DNA from: Chlorobiaceae bacterium
Lineage (GTDB): Bacteria; Bacteroidota; Chlorobiia; Chlorobiales; Chlorobiaceae
Direction of reading: 5' to 3'
NCBI GenBank assembly: GCA_013335115.1
Contig: JAAXWQ010000001.1
Location: 248,001 to 312,000 of the forward strand
Length of the DNA stretch: 64,000 nucleotides
This document shows, one piece after another, positions 1-10,779 of the stretch. The first letter of the stretch is position 1; every line of letters starts with the position of its first letter. The notes below the pieces were generated by a model. The model saw only the letters and a list, made by a program, of their open reading frames with translations. It was not told the DNA's origin and did not search any database. The translations under genes were made by a program, and so were the position numbers.

Positions 1-148
1 TATAAGACATTAATGGGTCATTAGGTAACAAGGCGATGAACGCCCCCGCCGCCGGCAGGGCGCGGCAGATCGAGTTACATTTCAGGGAATATTGTCGTAC
101 ATTCTTGCGTCAATGCAATTTTCCACCAATGAATACCGAGAAGCGATC

Positions 149-904
149 GTGCTAGCCAAAAGGATCATCCCGTGCCTCGACGTCCGCGACGGGCGTGTCG
201 TCAAAGGCATCAATTTCGAAGGTTTGAGGGACGCAGGCTCCATTCTCGAACAGGCGCAGTTCTATAACGGCGAGATGGCCGACGAACTGGTCTTCCTCGA
301 CATATCGGCATCGATCGAATCCCGAAGGACAACACTCGGGGAGGTCCTGAAAGTTTCCGGCGAGGTCTTCATCCCGCTGACGGTCGGCGGCGGCATCAGC
401 TCGGTGGAAAGGGCGCGCGACGCCTTCCTGCACGGCGCCGACAAGGTGTCGGTGAACACGGCTGCCGTCAACGAACCGGAACTGATTTCGCGGATCGCCG
501 AAAAATTCGGGTCCCAGGCGGTTGTCGTCGCCATCGACGTTAAAAAGGTCGACGGCCGCTACATCGTCCATACCCATTCCGGAAAGAGTTCGACGGGCAT
601 CGAAGCGATCGAGTGGGCCCACCGCGTCGAGAAGCTGGGCGCCGGCGAGATCCTCCTGACCAGCATGGACCGCGACGGGACGAAAGAGGGATACGACAAC
701 GTCATCCTTCGCCAGATCTCGACCTCGGTGCACATCCCGGTCATCGCATCCGGCGGCGCCGGAAACCTCGAACACCTCTACGAAGGGTTCGCCGAAGGCC
801 ATGCCGATGCAGCCCTGGCGGCATCGATCTTCCACTTCCGCCAGCACTCCGTCCGCGAGGCCAAGGAGTACCTGCGCGACCGCGGCATCCCCGTGAGGCT
901 GTAA
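149..904 (+). CDS. hisF: Imidazole glycerol phosphate synthase, cyclase subunit HisF
   Basis: HisF makes imidazole glycerol phosphate and AICAR from PRFAR with ammonia delivered by HisH, in histidine biosynthesis in the cytoplasm. The 251-residue protein is a (beta/alpha)8 barrel: it opens [14 protein letters not shown] with the catalytic Asp of the first strand, has VGGGI in the middle, and carries the second catalytic Asp in [10 protein letters not shown] and the phosphate-binding ASGGAG loop. I chose GTG at 149 because the family begins exactly at VLAKRIIP; an upstream in-frame ATG at 92 would add 19 residues unlike the family. No other his gene is in the window. It converges on corA with 39 bp between them. 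Confidence 0.95.
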   Translation: MLAKRIIPCLDVRDGRVVKGINFEGLRDAGSILEQAQFYNGEMADELVFLDISASIESRRTTLGEVLKVSGEVFIPLTVGGGISSVERARDAFLHGADKVSVNTAAVNEPELISRIAEKFGSQAVVVAIDVKKVDGRYIVHTHSGKSSTGIEAIEWAHRVEKLGAGEILLTSMDRDGTKEGYDNVILRQISTSVHIPVIASGGAGNLEHLYEGFAEGHADAALAASIFHFRQHSVREAKEYLRDRGIPVRL

Positions 905-932
905 AAAGGAAACAAGGGACGACTCCTTTTCT
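904..932. terminator. Bidirectional terminator between hisF and corA
   Basis: A 7-bp stem (AAAAGGA at 904-910 with TCCTTTT at 924-930) lies between the convergent hisF and corA. Its A-rich and T-rich arms would provide a U tract for both transcripts. The stem is weak and the loop is 13 nt, so this rests on position as much as on structure. Confidence 0.45.
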
Positions 933-943
933 TCCCATGCCCC

Positions 944-2068
944 TCAATACCACTTCCGGGTCCGGTAGAACCAGACCATGCCGGCGAAGATAAGGCCCAT
1001 GACGCCGAGGACGGCGAAATATCCCCAGCGCCACGCCAACTCCGGCATGTAGCGGAAGTTCATGCCGTACAGCCCGGCGATGAAGGAGAGGGGCATGAAG
1101 ATCGTGGCGATCATGGTCAGGAACTTCATCACCTCGTTCATGCGGTTGTTGACCATGGCCAGATAGGTCTCCTGCATGCCGGTCACGATGTCGCGGAACA
1201 CCTCGACCGTATCGATGACCAGGATGATATGGTCGTAGACGTCCCGGAAATAGGGCTCGACCGTGTCGCCGATAACCCTGAAATCGTCGCGCATGAGGCT
1301 CCCCACCGCCTCGCGGAGTGGCCAGACCGACTTCCGGAGGATGATCAGCTCCCGCTTCAGGCTGTAGATGGACTCGAAAGCTTCGCGGTCGTAGTGGTCC
1401 AGCAGCCCCTCCTCAAGCCGGTCGATGATGCTTTCGATCTCTTCAAGTATCGTCAGGCAGTGGTCGACGACCGCGTCAACGAGTGCATAGGCAAGGAAGT
1501 CCGCCCCGAACCGCCTGAGCCTCGTGGCCGAATTGCCGATCCGCTGGCGGACCGCGTCGAACATGTCGCCGGGCTTCTCCTGGAAGGTGACGACGAGCCC
1601 ATCGGCCAGGATCACGCTAAGTTGTTCCCGCGAAACGGCGGCGCCATCACCCTCGAGCTCGAGCATCTGAAGCACCAGGTAGAGATAGCGGTCGAAATCC
1701 TCGACCTTGGCCCGCTGGCCAGTGTGCAGGATATCCTCAAGCGTCAGCGGCTCGATGCCGAAGAGCTCACCGGCCCGGGCGATCAGCACGGTGTCGTGCA
1801 GGCCGTCGATATTGACCCACACCACCTTTCGGCTCTTGCGGAATGGCAGGCACTCATCCAGGGTGGTAAGGTTCCGCACCGTCACCTCAGCGTCGTCGTA
1901 GGCAATCATCGTGATGACCGGATGCTCCACCTGCCGGTCGCCGACGTGGATCAGGCTACCCGGAGGCTGTCCAACGGTCTTCGTACGGCTTTTCAGCACC
2001 TTTGCGGCTGCATCGATACGGCCGCGTTCGTTCGGCCGGACCGGTTTGCCCTGACGATCTCTCTTCAT
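944..2068 (-). CDS. corA: CorA-family magnesium/cobalt transporter
   Basis: Inner-membrane Mg2+ (and Co2+) channel of the CorA/MIT family. The 374-residue protein has the usual order: a long acidic cytoplasmic domain, a long helical stalk (about residues 180-300) and two C-terminal membrane helices, the first followed by the diagnostic YGMN motif (YGMNFRYMPEL). It ends with the short basic tail RTRKWY, also typical. I start at the ATG at 2068, giving MKRDRQGK; an in-frame TTG at 2113 would add 15 residues and has no better ribosome-binding site. It is a single gene. With the mgtA and Nramp-like genes at the right edge, it is one of several divalent-cation transporters in the window. Confidence 0.93.
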   Translation of the reverse strand: MKRDRQGKPVRPNERGRIDAAAKVLKSRTKTVGQPPGSLIHVGDRQVEHPVITMIAYDDAEVTVRNLTTLDECLPFRKSRKVVWVNIDGLHDTVLIARAGELFGIEPLTLEDILHTGQRAKVEDFDRYLYLVLQMLELEGDGAAVSREQLSVILADGLVVTFQEKPGDMFDAVRQRIGNSATRLRRFGADFLAYALVDAVVDHCLTILEEIESIIDRLEEGLLDHYDREAFESIYSLKRELIILRKSVWPLREAVGSLMRDDFRVIGDTVEPYFRDVYDHIILVIDTVEVFRDIVTGMQETYLAMVNNRMNEVMKFLTMIATIFMPLSFIAGLYGMNFRYMPELAWRWGYFAVLGVMGLIFAGMVWFYRTRKWY

Positions 2069-2240
2069 GCTGTCGATTAAAATGATATGACGCTTTACAT
2101 GAAAGATACGCAAAGCAAACCCGGTCCGCCACCGTCCCGGGATGCGGATTCGATGGGCGAATAAAAGATTTTACGCCATTCAGCGTCAAACCTTTAGATT
2201 ATCCATTATAAAGAATCGGAACCATACCGGAGGCTACCCC

Positions 2241-2834
2241 ATGAAAACCAGGTCTATGTCGGGTGCGCTCATCGCACTGCTGCTGCTCATGCTTGCAGGA
2301 TGCTCCTCCTATTCGATTGTCAGCGACTACGACCGGGGCATGCCGTTCGGATTATACAAAACCTACCGCTGGTCCGGCGAAGGCGCTTCGGGGATCGACG
2401 ACGACGTACTGGCCAGGAACCCGCTGATCTTCAAGCACATCAAGGCCGCCGTAAACCGTGAGCTCAGGTATAAAGGATTTGTGCTGAAGGAGACGGGCCC
2501 GGTCGACTTCACCGTTACCACCCATGCGGGAATCAGGGAGCGCGTGACCGTGGGCCAACCGACCGTGGCCTTCTCCTATCACCGCGGATTCCACCACCGG
2601 GGACCAGGCTACGCCACCTTCTGGTATGACACGTACGGCCCCTATCCGAGAGTGGCCTATTACGAAGAGGGCACGCTCATCATCGACGTCATCGACACGA
2701 AAAGCGACGACCTTGCCTGGCGCGGCGTGGTGAGCGGCATCCTGAGGGATTACGGTTCGACGGACGACATGCACCATGAGATCGACACGGTCGTCGGCCG
2801 GGTGCTCGCCAGGTTCCCTCCCCTGTCGAGGTAA
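2241..2834 (+). CDS. Putative lipoprotein, DUF4136-like
   Basis: A 197-residue predicted lipoprotein. The N terminus is a signal peptide with a lipobox (LLLLMLAGCSS) and lipidation Cys at about residue 21. The mature part has the YDRG(M/T)PF...YKTYRW start and the later HRGFHHRG and IIDVIDTKSDDLAWRG segments that I associate with DUF4136 envelope proteins. The function is unknown; the DLAWRG segment and acidic beta-rich character suggest a periplasm-facing protein. The ATG at 2241 is preceded by CGGAGG at good spacing, and the signal peptide begins there, so the in-frame upstream ATG at 2142 is not used. The downstream boundary is the long inverted repeat at 2853-2924. Confidence 0.8.
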   Translation: MKTRSMSGALIALLLLMLAGCSSYSIVSDYDRGMPFGLYKTYRWSGEGASGIDDDVLARNPLIFKHIKAAVNRELRYKGFVLKETGPVDFTVTTHAGIRERVTVGQPTVAFSYHRGFHHRGPGYATFWYDTYGPYPRVAYYEEGTLIIDVIDTKSDDLAWRGVVSGILRDYGSTDDMHHEIDTVVGRVLARFPPLSR

Positions 2835-2852
2835 CGAACGAAGAAGAAAGAA

Positions 2853-2924
2853 GAAGGGGACGTTGATGACTCCTAGCACAAACGCAAACGAGCGTTTGTG
2901 CTAGGAGTCATCAACGTCCCCTTC
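2853..2924. repeat. 33-bp perfect inverted repeat (REP-like or strong terminator)
   Basis: Arms at 2853-2885 and 2892-2924 are perfectly complementary over 33 bp, with a 6-nt loop (AAACGA). The element fills the gap between the lipoprotein gene and the convergent phosphoketolase gene, and its right arm covers the first two bases of the xfp stop codon. It lacks a long T tract. The length, perfection and GGGGACGTTG/CAACGTCCCC ends resemble the mobile hairpins linked to REP-associated tyrosine transposases (inference). It could also serve as a bidirectional terminator. Confidence 0.85.
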
Positions 2925-5304
2925 ACATCTCCCAGCGCCAGTCGCGTATCTCCGGCATATCTTCGCCATAGGTGCGGATGTACTCCTTGTGCCCGATGAG
3001 CCGGTCGCGCACGAACTGCTTGAGGTAGGCAGCCCGGTGCCCGAGCTTCGGCACCCGGTCCGCCACGTCGGCCACCAGGTGGAAACGGTCGAGGTCGTTC
3101 ATCACCACCATGTCGAACGGCGTGGTGGTGGTCCCCTCCTCCTTGTAGCCTCGCACATGCAGGTTGTGGTGGTTGGTGCGCCGGTAGGTGAGCCGGTGGA
3201 TCAGCCACGGATAGCCGTGGTAGGCGAAGATGACCGGTTTATCGGTGGTAAACAGGTCGTCGAACTCCCGGTCGTCGAGGCCGTGCGGATGCTCCTCCTT
3301 CGGTTGCAGGGTCATGAGGTCGACCACGTTGACTACACGGATCTTCAGGTCCGGGGCATGGCGGCGGAGGATGTCCACGGCAGCCAGGGTCTCGAGCGTC
3401 GGCACGTCCCCAGCACAGGCCATGACGACGTCGGGCTCACCGTCTTCACGGTCGTTGGAGGCCCATTCCCAGATACCGATCCCGCTGGAACAGTGCCGGA
3501 CGGCCGACTCCATGTCGAGCCACTGCCATGCCGGTTGCTTGCCGGCCACGATGACGTTGATGTAGTTGCGGGACCGCAGGCAATGGTCGGTGACCGACAA
3601 CAGCGTGTTGGCATCCGGGGGCAGGTAGACCCTGATCACCTCGGCCTTCTTGTTGACCACGTGGTCGATGAAACCGGGGTCCTGGTGCGTGAATCCGTTG
3701 TGGTCCTGCCTCCAGACGTGCGAGGTCAGGAAATAGTTCAGCGAGGCGATCGGCCGCCGCCAGGGGATCTCGCTGTCGGTCACCTTGAGCCACTTGGCGT
3801 GCTGGTTGAACATCGAGTCGACGATGTGGATGAAGGCCTCATAGCAGGAGAAGAAACCGTGGCGGCCGGTCAGCAGGTACCCTTCGAGCCACCCCTGGCA
3901 GGTATGCTCAGAAAGGATCTCCATCACCCGGCCATCCGGCGAGAGGTGGTCATCACCCGGCAGGCGCTCCGCCATCCAGCTCCGGTCCGTCTCCTCGAAA
4001 AGCTCGCCGAGACGGTTCGAGGCCGTCTCGTCCGGGCCGAACACCCGGAAGTTGGCACTCGCCTCGTTCAGCTTCATCACGTCGCGCAGGAACCGCGCCA
4101 TCGGCTTCGGAGCCTCGGCCTCGACCGATCCGGGCGCAGGAACATCGAGGGCATAATCGCGGAAATCGGGCAGGCGCAGCGCCCTGAGCAACAGGCCGCC
4201 GTTGGCGTGCGGGTTGTCGCCCATGCGCCGCTTCCCGGTCGGAGCCAGCGCCTGGAGCTCGGGCAGCAGGACGCCGTCGGGAGTGAACAGCTCTTCGGCG
4301 TGGTAACCCTTCATCCAGGATTCGAGCAGCTTCAGGTGCCCGGGATTGCCCCGCACCTCGCTGAACGGCACCTGGTGCGAGCGCCAGGTGCCCTCGGAAG
4401 GCTTGCCGTCCACCTCCTTCGGGCCGGTCCACCCCTTGGGCGAGCGCAACACGACCATCGGCCAGCGCGGTCGATCGAGCACCCCCTCTTCACGTGCCCG
4501 ACGCTGGATGCCTGCTATCTCGTCGAAGCAGCGGTCGAAGGCGGCGGCCATCGCCTGGTGCATCGACGCGGGATCGTCCCCCTCGACGAAAAAGGGTTGG
4601 TACCCATACCCCGTCATGAGGCTTTCGAGTTCATCATGCGGGATGCGCGCCAGCACGGTCGGATTGGCGATCTTGTAGCCATTCAGGTGCAGGATCGGCA
4701 GGACGGCCCCGTCGCGCTTCGGGTTCAGGAACTTGTTGCCGTGCCATGACGTGGCCAGCGGCCCGGTCTCCGCCTCTCCGTCGCCGATGACGCACGCCGC
4801 AACCAGCCCCGGGTTGTCGAACACCGCCCCGTAAGCGTGCGAGAGGGCGTAGCCGAGTTCGCCGCCCTCGTGGATCGAACCGGGGGTCTCCGGCGCCACA
4901 TGGCTCGGGATGCCTCCGGGAAAGGAGAACTGCCGGAAAAGCCGCCGCATCCCCTCCTCGTCGAAGGAGACGTCGGGGTAGTATTCGCTGTAGGTGCCTT
5001 CGAGCCAGACGTTGGCCACCAGCGCCGGACCTCCGTGACCCGGGCCGGCGACGTAGATGATGTCGAGGTCGCGACGACGGATGATCCGGTTCAGGTGCAC
5101 GTAGATGAAGTTCAGCCCGGGCGTCGTGCCCCAGTGGCCGAGCAGGCGGGGCTTGACCTGATCGGCAAGCAGCGGCTCCTTCAGCAGCGGGTTGTCGAGC
5201 AGGTAGATCTGGCCTACCGAAAGGTAGTTGGCCGCGCGCCACCAGGCGTTCATCAACTCTAACTCTTTCGAGGAGAGGGGTTGTCCTGCGGTTTTCGTAT
5301 CCAT
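2923..5304 (-). CDS. xfp: Xylulose-5-phosphate/fructose-6-phosphate phosphoketolase
   Basis: Thiamine-diphosphate enzyme that cleaves xylulose 5-phosphate (and usually fructose 6-phosphate) with phosphate to acetyl phosphate plus glyceraldehyde 3-phosphate or erythrose 4-phosphate. The protein has 793 residues, normal for the family. Visible motifs are the N-terminal [26 protein letters not shown], the phosphoketolase signature [15 protein letters not shown], the ThDP motif [15 protein letters not shown], and the C-terminal [21 protein letters not shown] start at the ATG at 5304 (MDTKTAG) after an AAGGTG ribosome-binding site. ackA lies 53 bp upstream on the same strand, so acetyl phosphate made here can yield ATP and acetate. 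The stop codon overlaps the big hairpin. Confidence 0.96.
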   Translation of the reverse strand: MDTKTAGQPLSSKELELMNAWWRAANYLSVGQIYLLDNPLLKEPLLADQVKPRLLGHWGTTPGLNFIYVHLNRIIRRRDLDIIYVAGPGHGGPALVANVWLEGTYSEYYPDVSFDEEGMRRLFRQFSFPGGIPSHVAPETPGSIHEGGELGYALSHAYGAVFDNPGLVAACVIGDGEAETGPLATSWHGNKFLNPKRDGAVLPILHLNGYKIANPTVLARIPHDELESLMTGYGYQPFFVEGDDPASMHQAMAAAFDRCFDEIAGIQRRAREEGVLDRPRWPMVVLRSPKGWTGPKEVDGKPSEGTWRSHQVPFSEVRGNPGHLKLLESWMKGYHAEELFTPDGVLLPELQALAPTGKRRMGDNPHANGGLLLRALRLPDFRDYALDVPAPGSVEAEAPKPMARFLRDVMKLNEASANFRVFGPDETASNRLGELFEETDRSWMAERLPGDDHLSPDGRVMEILSEHTCQGWLEGYLLTGRHGFFSCYEAFIHIVDSMFNQHAKWLKVTDSEIPWRRPIASLNYFLTSHVWRQDHNGFTHQDPGFIDHVVNKKAEVIRVYLPPDANTLLSVTDHCLRSRNYINVIVAGKQPAWQWLDMESAVRHCSSGIGIWEWASNDREDGEPDVVMACAGDVPTLETLAAVDILRRHAPDLKIRVVNVVDLMTLQPKEEHPHGLDDREFDDLFTTDKPVIFAYHGYPWLIHRLTYRRTNHHNLHVRGYKEEGTTTTPFDMVVMNDLDRFHLVADVADRVPKLGHRAAYLKQFVRDRLIGHKEYIRTYGEDMPEIRDWRWEM

Positions 5305-5357
5305 GCAATCACCTTCGGATTCGGTTGACGGGAATCGTCGAAGAGGCCGGGCAGGCC

Positions 5358-6545
5358 TCAACGCGCTTCAAGAAGCTGCCGGGTCTGGCGGACGATGGCC
5401 AGCTCCTCGTTGGTTTTCATGACCCTGACACTGACGGAAGACGAATCGTGCGAAATGACGGCGAGCCCCTCACGGTTCCTTTCGGGATCGAGGCGGATGC
5501 CGAGATGCTCAAGCCCGGAACAGATGCGATACCGGACCTCGGGCGCATGTTCGCCGATCCCCCCCGTGAAAACCAGCATGTCGACGCCCCCCAGCACCGC
5601 CGCAAGTGCCCCGGCATGCTTGCGCGCCTGGTAGCAGAAAAGCTCCACGGCCTCGCGCGCCCCCTTGTCGCGCTTCCCTGCTGCCAGCAGGTCGCGCATG
5701 TCGTCGCTACTGCCCGAGACGCCGAGCATCCCCGACCTTCGGTTCACCAGGTCCCTGAGCCCTTCGACGGAAAGGTGCCCCTGCTGCAGGAGGAACAGGA
5801 CGGCACCGGGGTCGAGGTCGCCGGTCCGGGTGCCCATGACGAGCCCGCCGGCCGGGGAGAACCCCATCGTCGTCTCGACGCTTTGACCATCCTTGACCGC
5901 CACCATGCTGGCGCCGTGGCCAAGATGGGCGATGATCAGCCGCCCCTTCCCGGCGACCCGCTCGTCCGCACCCGCCAGTTCGCCGAGGATATACCCATAG
6001 GAGAGGCCGTGGAAACCGTAGCGCCTCACCCCCGCGCTGCGGTAAGGCTCGGGAAGCGCGTACAGCCTCGCGACCGGGGGCATGGACCCATGGAAAGCCG
6101 TATCGAAGCAGGCGACCTGGAACACCCCGGGGAACACCTCTGCGGCATGACGGACCGCATGCAGCGCTTGTGGAAGGTGTTCAGGAGCGTAGGGAATCAG
6201 TTCGGCAACTGAGGAGAGCAGTTCGGCAGAGACCCTTTCCGGCGCAGCATGGTGCGGTCCGCCATGCACGATCCGATGCCCTACCGCATCAGGCATGCCC
6301 GGCCCGCGGGCCTTTATCCACGAAAAAACGTTCAGGCAGGCATCCGCATGGTCGACGGCCTCAAGGCGTCGGCACTCGATGAACCGCCCGTCGGGATCGG
6401 TAACCGAAAACCGCCCATCCCTGAGCCCTATCCTGGTCAGGCTCCCCGAAAACAGCAACTCATCCCCCTCCCCGCTTTCGAAAAGGGAGAACTTGATGCT
6501 CGAAGAGCCGGTATTGACGGCAAGAATCGTAATCGTCGGCCTCAT
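5358..6545 (-). CDS. ackA: Acetate kinase
   Basis: Interconverts acetyl phosphate plus ADP with acetate plus ATP in the cytoplasm. It is 395 residues, the usual length, with the ASKHA-fold signatures [16 protein letters not shown] at the N terminus, [16 protein letters not shown] (phosphoryl-transfer region), [18 protein letters not shown] and [13 protein letters not shown]. The ATG at 6545 is preceded by a strong AAGGAGGGCG ribosome-binding site, and the protein begins [13 protein letters not shown] as expected. It is the first gene of a two-gene operon with xfp, the classic phosphoketolase-acetate kinase pairing, and is transcribed divergently from hpt across about 210 bp. Confidence 0.97.
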   Translation of the reverse strand: MRPTITILAVNTGSSSIKFSLFESGEGDELLFSGSLTRIGLRDGRFSVTDPDGRFIECRRLEAVDHADACLNVFSWIKARGPGMPDAVGHRIVHGGPHHAAPERVSAELLSSVAELIPYAPEHLPQALHAVRHAAEVFPGVFQVACFDTAFHGSMPPVARLYALPEPYRSAGVRRYGFHGLSYGYILGELAGADERVAGKGRLIIAHLGHGASMVAVKDGQSVETTMGFSPAGGLVMGTRTGDLDPGAVLFLLQQGHLSVEGLRDLVNRRSGMLGVSGSSDDMRDLLAAGKRDKGAREAVELFCYQARKHAGALAAVLGGVDMLVFTGGIGEHAPEVRYRICSGLEHLGIRLDPERNREGLAVISHDSSSVSVRVMKTNEELAIVRQTRQLLEAR

Positions 6546-6754
6546 CGGCTCGCCCTCCTTCATAAGCTGTCGAAATAGCCTGTCCCGGGGATAATGGAGG
6601 ACCCTGGCCAGCGGGACATACCCGATCCTCAATACTAACCCCACGTAGCAGGCGTTACGTTCCTGAAAAAAAGCCGGTATGGCATCGCGACGAATCCCAC
6701 ATAGGCCGCCACTCCGGTTGGTTGCAATAATGGGATGAGGTAAATTAACGCAAC

Positions 6755-7330
6755 ATGGACGACGATAAACAGCAAAGTCCTGATGGAAACATGACAGCCC
6801 CCCCTGTTGAAAAAGTGCCAAAGGAGCTCATCTCCGCCGACAGGATCCACATCCGTGTCGGCGAACTCGGCGCGGCCATCACGGCCGATCATGCCGGGGA
6901 CCCGGAGATCGTGGTGGTCTGCGTGCTCAAGGGCGGGTTCATCTTCGCGGCCGACCTCGTCCGCCATATCGGCCGGCCATGCCGTATCGAATTCATCAGG
7001 GCATCGAGCTACGGCAACCGCCACACCTCCGCCGGCAGGGTTGCACTCGGCCACGATATCGATTTCGATATTGCGGGATGCCATGTGCTCCTGGTCGAAG
7101 ACATCGTGGATACCGGCCAGACCATCTCCCGCGTCACGGACGAACTCCGCAAACGCGCCCCCGCATCGCTGAAAATCTGCTGCCTTCTCGACAAACCCTC
7201 CGCCAGGAAGGTAACTGTCGGTATCGATTACACCGGATTCACGATACCAGGCCACTTCGTCGTCGGTTACGGCCTCGACGACGCGGAAAAGTACCGCGAG
7301 CTCCCCTTCATCGGTATCGCCACCACGTGA
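6755..7330 (+). CDS. hpt: Hypoxanthine phosphoribosyltransferase
   Basis: Purine salvage enzyme that transfers ribose phosphate from PRPP to hypoxanthine or guanine. The 191-residue type I phosphoribosyltransferase shows the PP loop VLKGGFIF, the RASSYG flexible loop region, the PRPP motif VLLVEDIVDTGQT, and the C-terminal FVVGYGLDDAEKYRELPFIG shared by HPRTs. The ATG at 6755 has only a weak upstream purine run; an ATG at 6791 (MTAPPVEK) is an alternative that would leave the conserved part intact. It is a single gene, closed by the hairpin at 7387-7410. Confidence 0.95.
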   Translation: MDDDKQQSPDGNMTAPPVEKVPKELISADRIHIRVGELGAAITADHAGDPEIVVVCVLKGGFIFAADLVRHIGRPCRIEFIRASSYGNRHTSAGRVALGHDIDFDIAGCHVLLVEDIVDTGQTISRVTDELRKRAPASLKICCLLDKPSARKVTVGIDYTGFTIPGHFVVGYGLDDAEKYRELPFIGIATT

Positions 7331-7386
7331 CACCCCGGCAGGCCAAGCTGCCGGCCCCGGCCAGGAAAACCGGCACCAGAGCCGTC

Positions 7387-7418
7387 AAGCCCACATCCCT
7401 ATGTGGGCTTACTACATT
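7387..7418 (+). terminator. Rho-independent-type terminator after hpt
   Basis: A perfect 10-bp stem (AAGCCCACAT at 7387-7396 with ATGTGGGCTT at 7401-7410) and 4-nt loop are followed by a T-rich stretch. It lies between hpt and nifV and separates the purine gene from the nitrogen fixation block. Confidence 0.75.
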
Positions 7419-7453
7419 TTCGTCTTTATTAGCCAGACAAAGCGCTTTCTTTA

Positions 7454-7468
7454 CCTAATTTTATTAGG
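7454..7468. promoter_or_regulatory. Short palindrome in the AT-rich leader of nifV
   Basis: CCTAAT-TTT-ATTAGG is a perfect 6-3-6 inverted repeat in the only AT-rich part of the hpt-nifV gap (7411-7527). TATATT-like boxes follow it at about 7470-7480. Its position, about 60 bp before the nifV start, fits an operator or the upstream edge of a promoter. I see no sigma-54 consensus here, so nifV-nifA may use a housekeeping sigma factor. Confidence 0.35.
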
Positions 7469-7527
7469 ATTATATTTATATTGACCTTAATTAACACAAG
7501 CGCAACACACAAAAAGAAGCAACACCA

Positions 7528-8700
7528 ATGCCCGCCGGCAAAAATGTCACGCCCGGACCGACATCGGGCCCATGGATCATCGATACGACCCTCAGGGATG
7601 GGGAACAGGCCCCCGGCGTGGTCTTCAGCCATCATGAAAAGAGGCACATCGCACGACTGCTTGCCGATACCGGCGTCGACGAGATCGAAGTGGGCTACCC
7701 CGCCATCGGGCCATTGGAACGAGATGCCATCAGGGAGATCGTCTCGATGGATCTGCCGGCAAGGCTGACCTCGTGGTCCCGGGCGAACCGCAACGACATC
7801 GAACATGCGGCATCCTGCGGCACCGGGGCGGTACATATCAGCTTTCCGCTCTCGCCGCTCTACCTGGGGCTCATGAAGAGGGATTACGAATGGGTCCGGG
7901 AGCAGTTGCATGAACTGGTACGCCATGCGCGGAACATGTTCGGGTACGTGAGCGTCGGCGGCCAGGATGCCACCAGGGCGGGCCAGGACCTGCTTGAGCA
8001 GTTCGTCGACGACGCCGCTGCGGCAGGAGCCGACAGGGTCAGGATCGCCGATACCGTTGGCGTTGCCACGCCGCCCTCGGTCATCGAAATGCTCTCGGGC
8101 CTTCGCTCCCGTTCGGCGATTCCCCTCGAGTTCCACGCCCACAACGACCTGGGCATGGCCACGGCCAACGCATTCACGGCTCTCCGCGCAGGCTGCCAGG
8201 CGGTAAGCGTTTCAGTGACCGGGCTCGGGGAGCGGGCCGGGAACGCCGCCCTCGAGGAGCTTGCCATGGCCCTCACCCTGTCGGACGGGCCGGCATGCAG
8301 GCTCGACACGACCATGCTTGCCGTGCTTTGCGAAGCGGTCTCGGCGGCCTCCGGCAGGCCGATCCAGGAGCAGAAAGCGGTGGTGGGGAAATCGGCTTTC
8401 CAGCATGAATCGGGAATACACTGCGCTGCACTGCTGCAGGAACCGCTCTCCTACCAGCCGTTCCTCCCGTCCGCGGTCGGCAGGAAAAGCTTCGAAATGG
8501 TCATCGGCAAGCATTCGGGATCGGCCGCCATCAGGGAACACTTCCGGAAACGGGGGGTCACCCTCAGCAGGGAGGAGGCCTTCGGCATGATCGAACTGGT
8601 CCGGATGGCTGCCGATGACCGGAAACGAGGCCTTTGCGAGGAAGAACTCGACGAGATTCACCGTCAGTATCGTGAGACACGCATCAACCAGCCTACATAG
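7528..8700 (+). CDS. nifV: Homocitrate synthase
   Basis: Condenses acetyl-CoA with 2-oxoglutarate to (R)-homocitrate, the organic ligand of FeMo-co. The 390-residue protein has the DRE-TIM metallolyase N terminus WIIDTTLRDGEQAPGVVFS with catalytic DRE-type residues, the metal-binding LEFHAHNDLGMATANA, and the glycine-rich VTGLGERAGNAALEELAMAL typical of isopropylmalate/homocitrate synthases. Its length matches NifV and not LeuA, which has an extra regulatory domain. The ATG at 7528 follows an AAAAGAAG purine run. nifA begins 2 bp after its stop codon, so the two are probably co-transcribed; this context supports NifV over a general homocitrate synthase. Confidence 0.92.
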   Translation: MPAGKNVTPGPTSGPWIIDTTLRDGEQAPGVVFSHHEKRHIARLLADTGVDEIEVGYPAIGPLERDAIREIVSMDLPARLTSWSRANRNDIEHAASCGTGAVHISFPLSPLYLGLMKRDYEWVREQLHELVRHARNMFGYVSVGGQDATRAGQDLLEQFVDDAAAAGADRVRIADTVGVATPPSVIEMLSGLRSRSAIPLEFHAHNDLGMATANAFTALRAGCQAVSVSVTGLGERAGNAALEELAMALTLSDGPACRLDTTMLAVLCEAVSAASGRPIQEQKAVVGKSAFQHESGIHCAALLQEPLSYQPFLPSAVGRKSFEMVIGKHSGSAAIREHFRKRGVTLSREEAFGMIELVRMAADDRKRGLCEEELDEIHRQYRETRINQPT

Positions 8701-8702
8701 TC

Positions 8703-10319
<1,617 letters not shown>

Positions 10320-10555
10320 CCTTCCGACACGGGATTTCCTACATATCGGTATCTTTTTACCCCCATACCACTCCATGCCAACCTGCCGGAATACCCGGGG
10401 GATCGAAATCGATAGCCCCGGAGGGGCGACATGTTGGTTCTTGGGCAAAAAGTGGACCTCCTCAATCGGGCTTGAAAACGATTCTTTCCACCCACGTTAC
10501 CAATGGAGTTCGATGTCGATTTCGATGATGTGAAGTGTGTGCCCAACATCCGACA
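10320..10555. other. Intergenic stretch with a CCCCGGAGGGGCG element
   Basis: First half of the nifA-nifH gap. It holds no convincing gene. Around 10408-10432 is the sequence GATAGCCCCGGAGGGGCGAC, whose GCCCC/GGGGC core can pair. I recognise similar text as a recurrent intergenic sequence in some bacterial genomes (memory, not checked). A TGT-N12-ACA near 10538-10555 misses the NifA consensus spacing by two bases. Confidence 0.35.
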
Positions 10556-10587
10556 AAAAGGTAGGATAAGTCAACTTCCTACCTTTT
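10556..10587. terminator. Hairpin terminator downstream of nifA
   Basis: An 11-bp perfect stem (AAAAGGTAGGA at 10556-10566 with TCCTACCTTTT at 10577-10587) has a 10-nt loop. The last four T residues of the right arm give a short U tract. It lies 237 bp after nifA and should separate nifVA transcripts from the nifH promoter region. Confidence 0.6.
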
Positions 10588-10659
10588 CGTAGCCTCCTTC
10601 AGACACTCCAAAGCCTTCGCAGAAGCTTCCGGCCGAGCCCGACATACCACACCGCCTTT

Positions 10660-10726
10660 TTTCACTCCCCCATAAGGCATTGCGTTACCATCGCTTACCA
10701 AGGCATCAGTCGCAGAGGGAGTGAAA
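10660..10726. promoter_or_regulatory. Candidate enhancer region of the nifH promoter
   Basis: An inverted repeat (TTTCACTCCC at 10660-10669, GGGAGTGAAA at 10717-10726) encloses two direct repeats of AAGGCAT (10674-10680 and 10700-10706) and two TTACCA motifs (10685-10690, 10695-10700). The centre lies about 80 bp upstream of the predicted transcription start, a usual position for an activator of a sigma-54 promoter. No canonical TGT-N10-ACA site exists in the leader, so this may be the site NifA (or another regulator) binds; that is inference. Confidence 0.4.
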
Positions 10727-10748
10727 CCAGCCTTTCCATCCTTACTTC

Positions 10749-10764
10749 TGGCACGCTAATTGCA
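10749..10764 (+). promoter_or_regulatory. Sigma-54 promoter of the nifH operon
   Basis: TGGCAC-N5-TTGCA is a full match to the -24/-12 consensus, with GG at 10750-10751 and GC at 10762-10763 exactly 12 bp apart. Transcription should begin near 10775, giving a leader of about 75 nt before nifH. An AT-rich run follows directly. The presence of nifA just upstream supports the call. Confidence 0.92.
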
Positions 10765-10779
10765 CTCTTTTATTTAATT

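Noticed and set aside
2989-4749. A 586-codon open frame on the plus strand, antisense to phosphoketolase
   Set aside because: It mirrors a high-GC gene whose codon bias leaves the opposite strand open; its sequence has no family resemblance and xfp motifs are unambiguous on the other strand. The same applies to the other long antisense frames opposite nifD, nifK, uvrC and ccoN.
7411-7527. Sigma-54 promoter for nifV-nifA
   Set aside because: No TGGC-N8-GC with acceptable flanks was found in the gap; only AT-rich sequence and a short palindrome are present.
10536-10555. TGT...ACA motif as NifA upstream activator site
   Set aside because: The spacing is 12, not 10, and it lies more than 200 bp from the sigma-54 promoter beyond a terminator hairpin.
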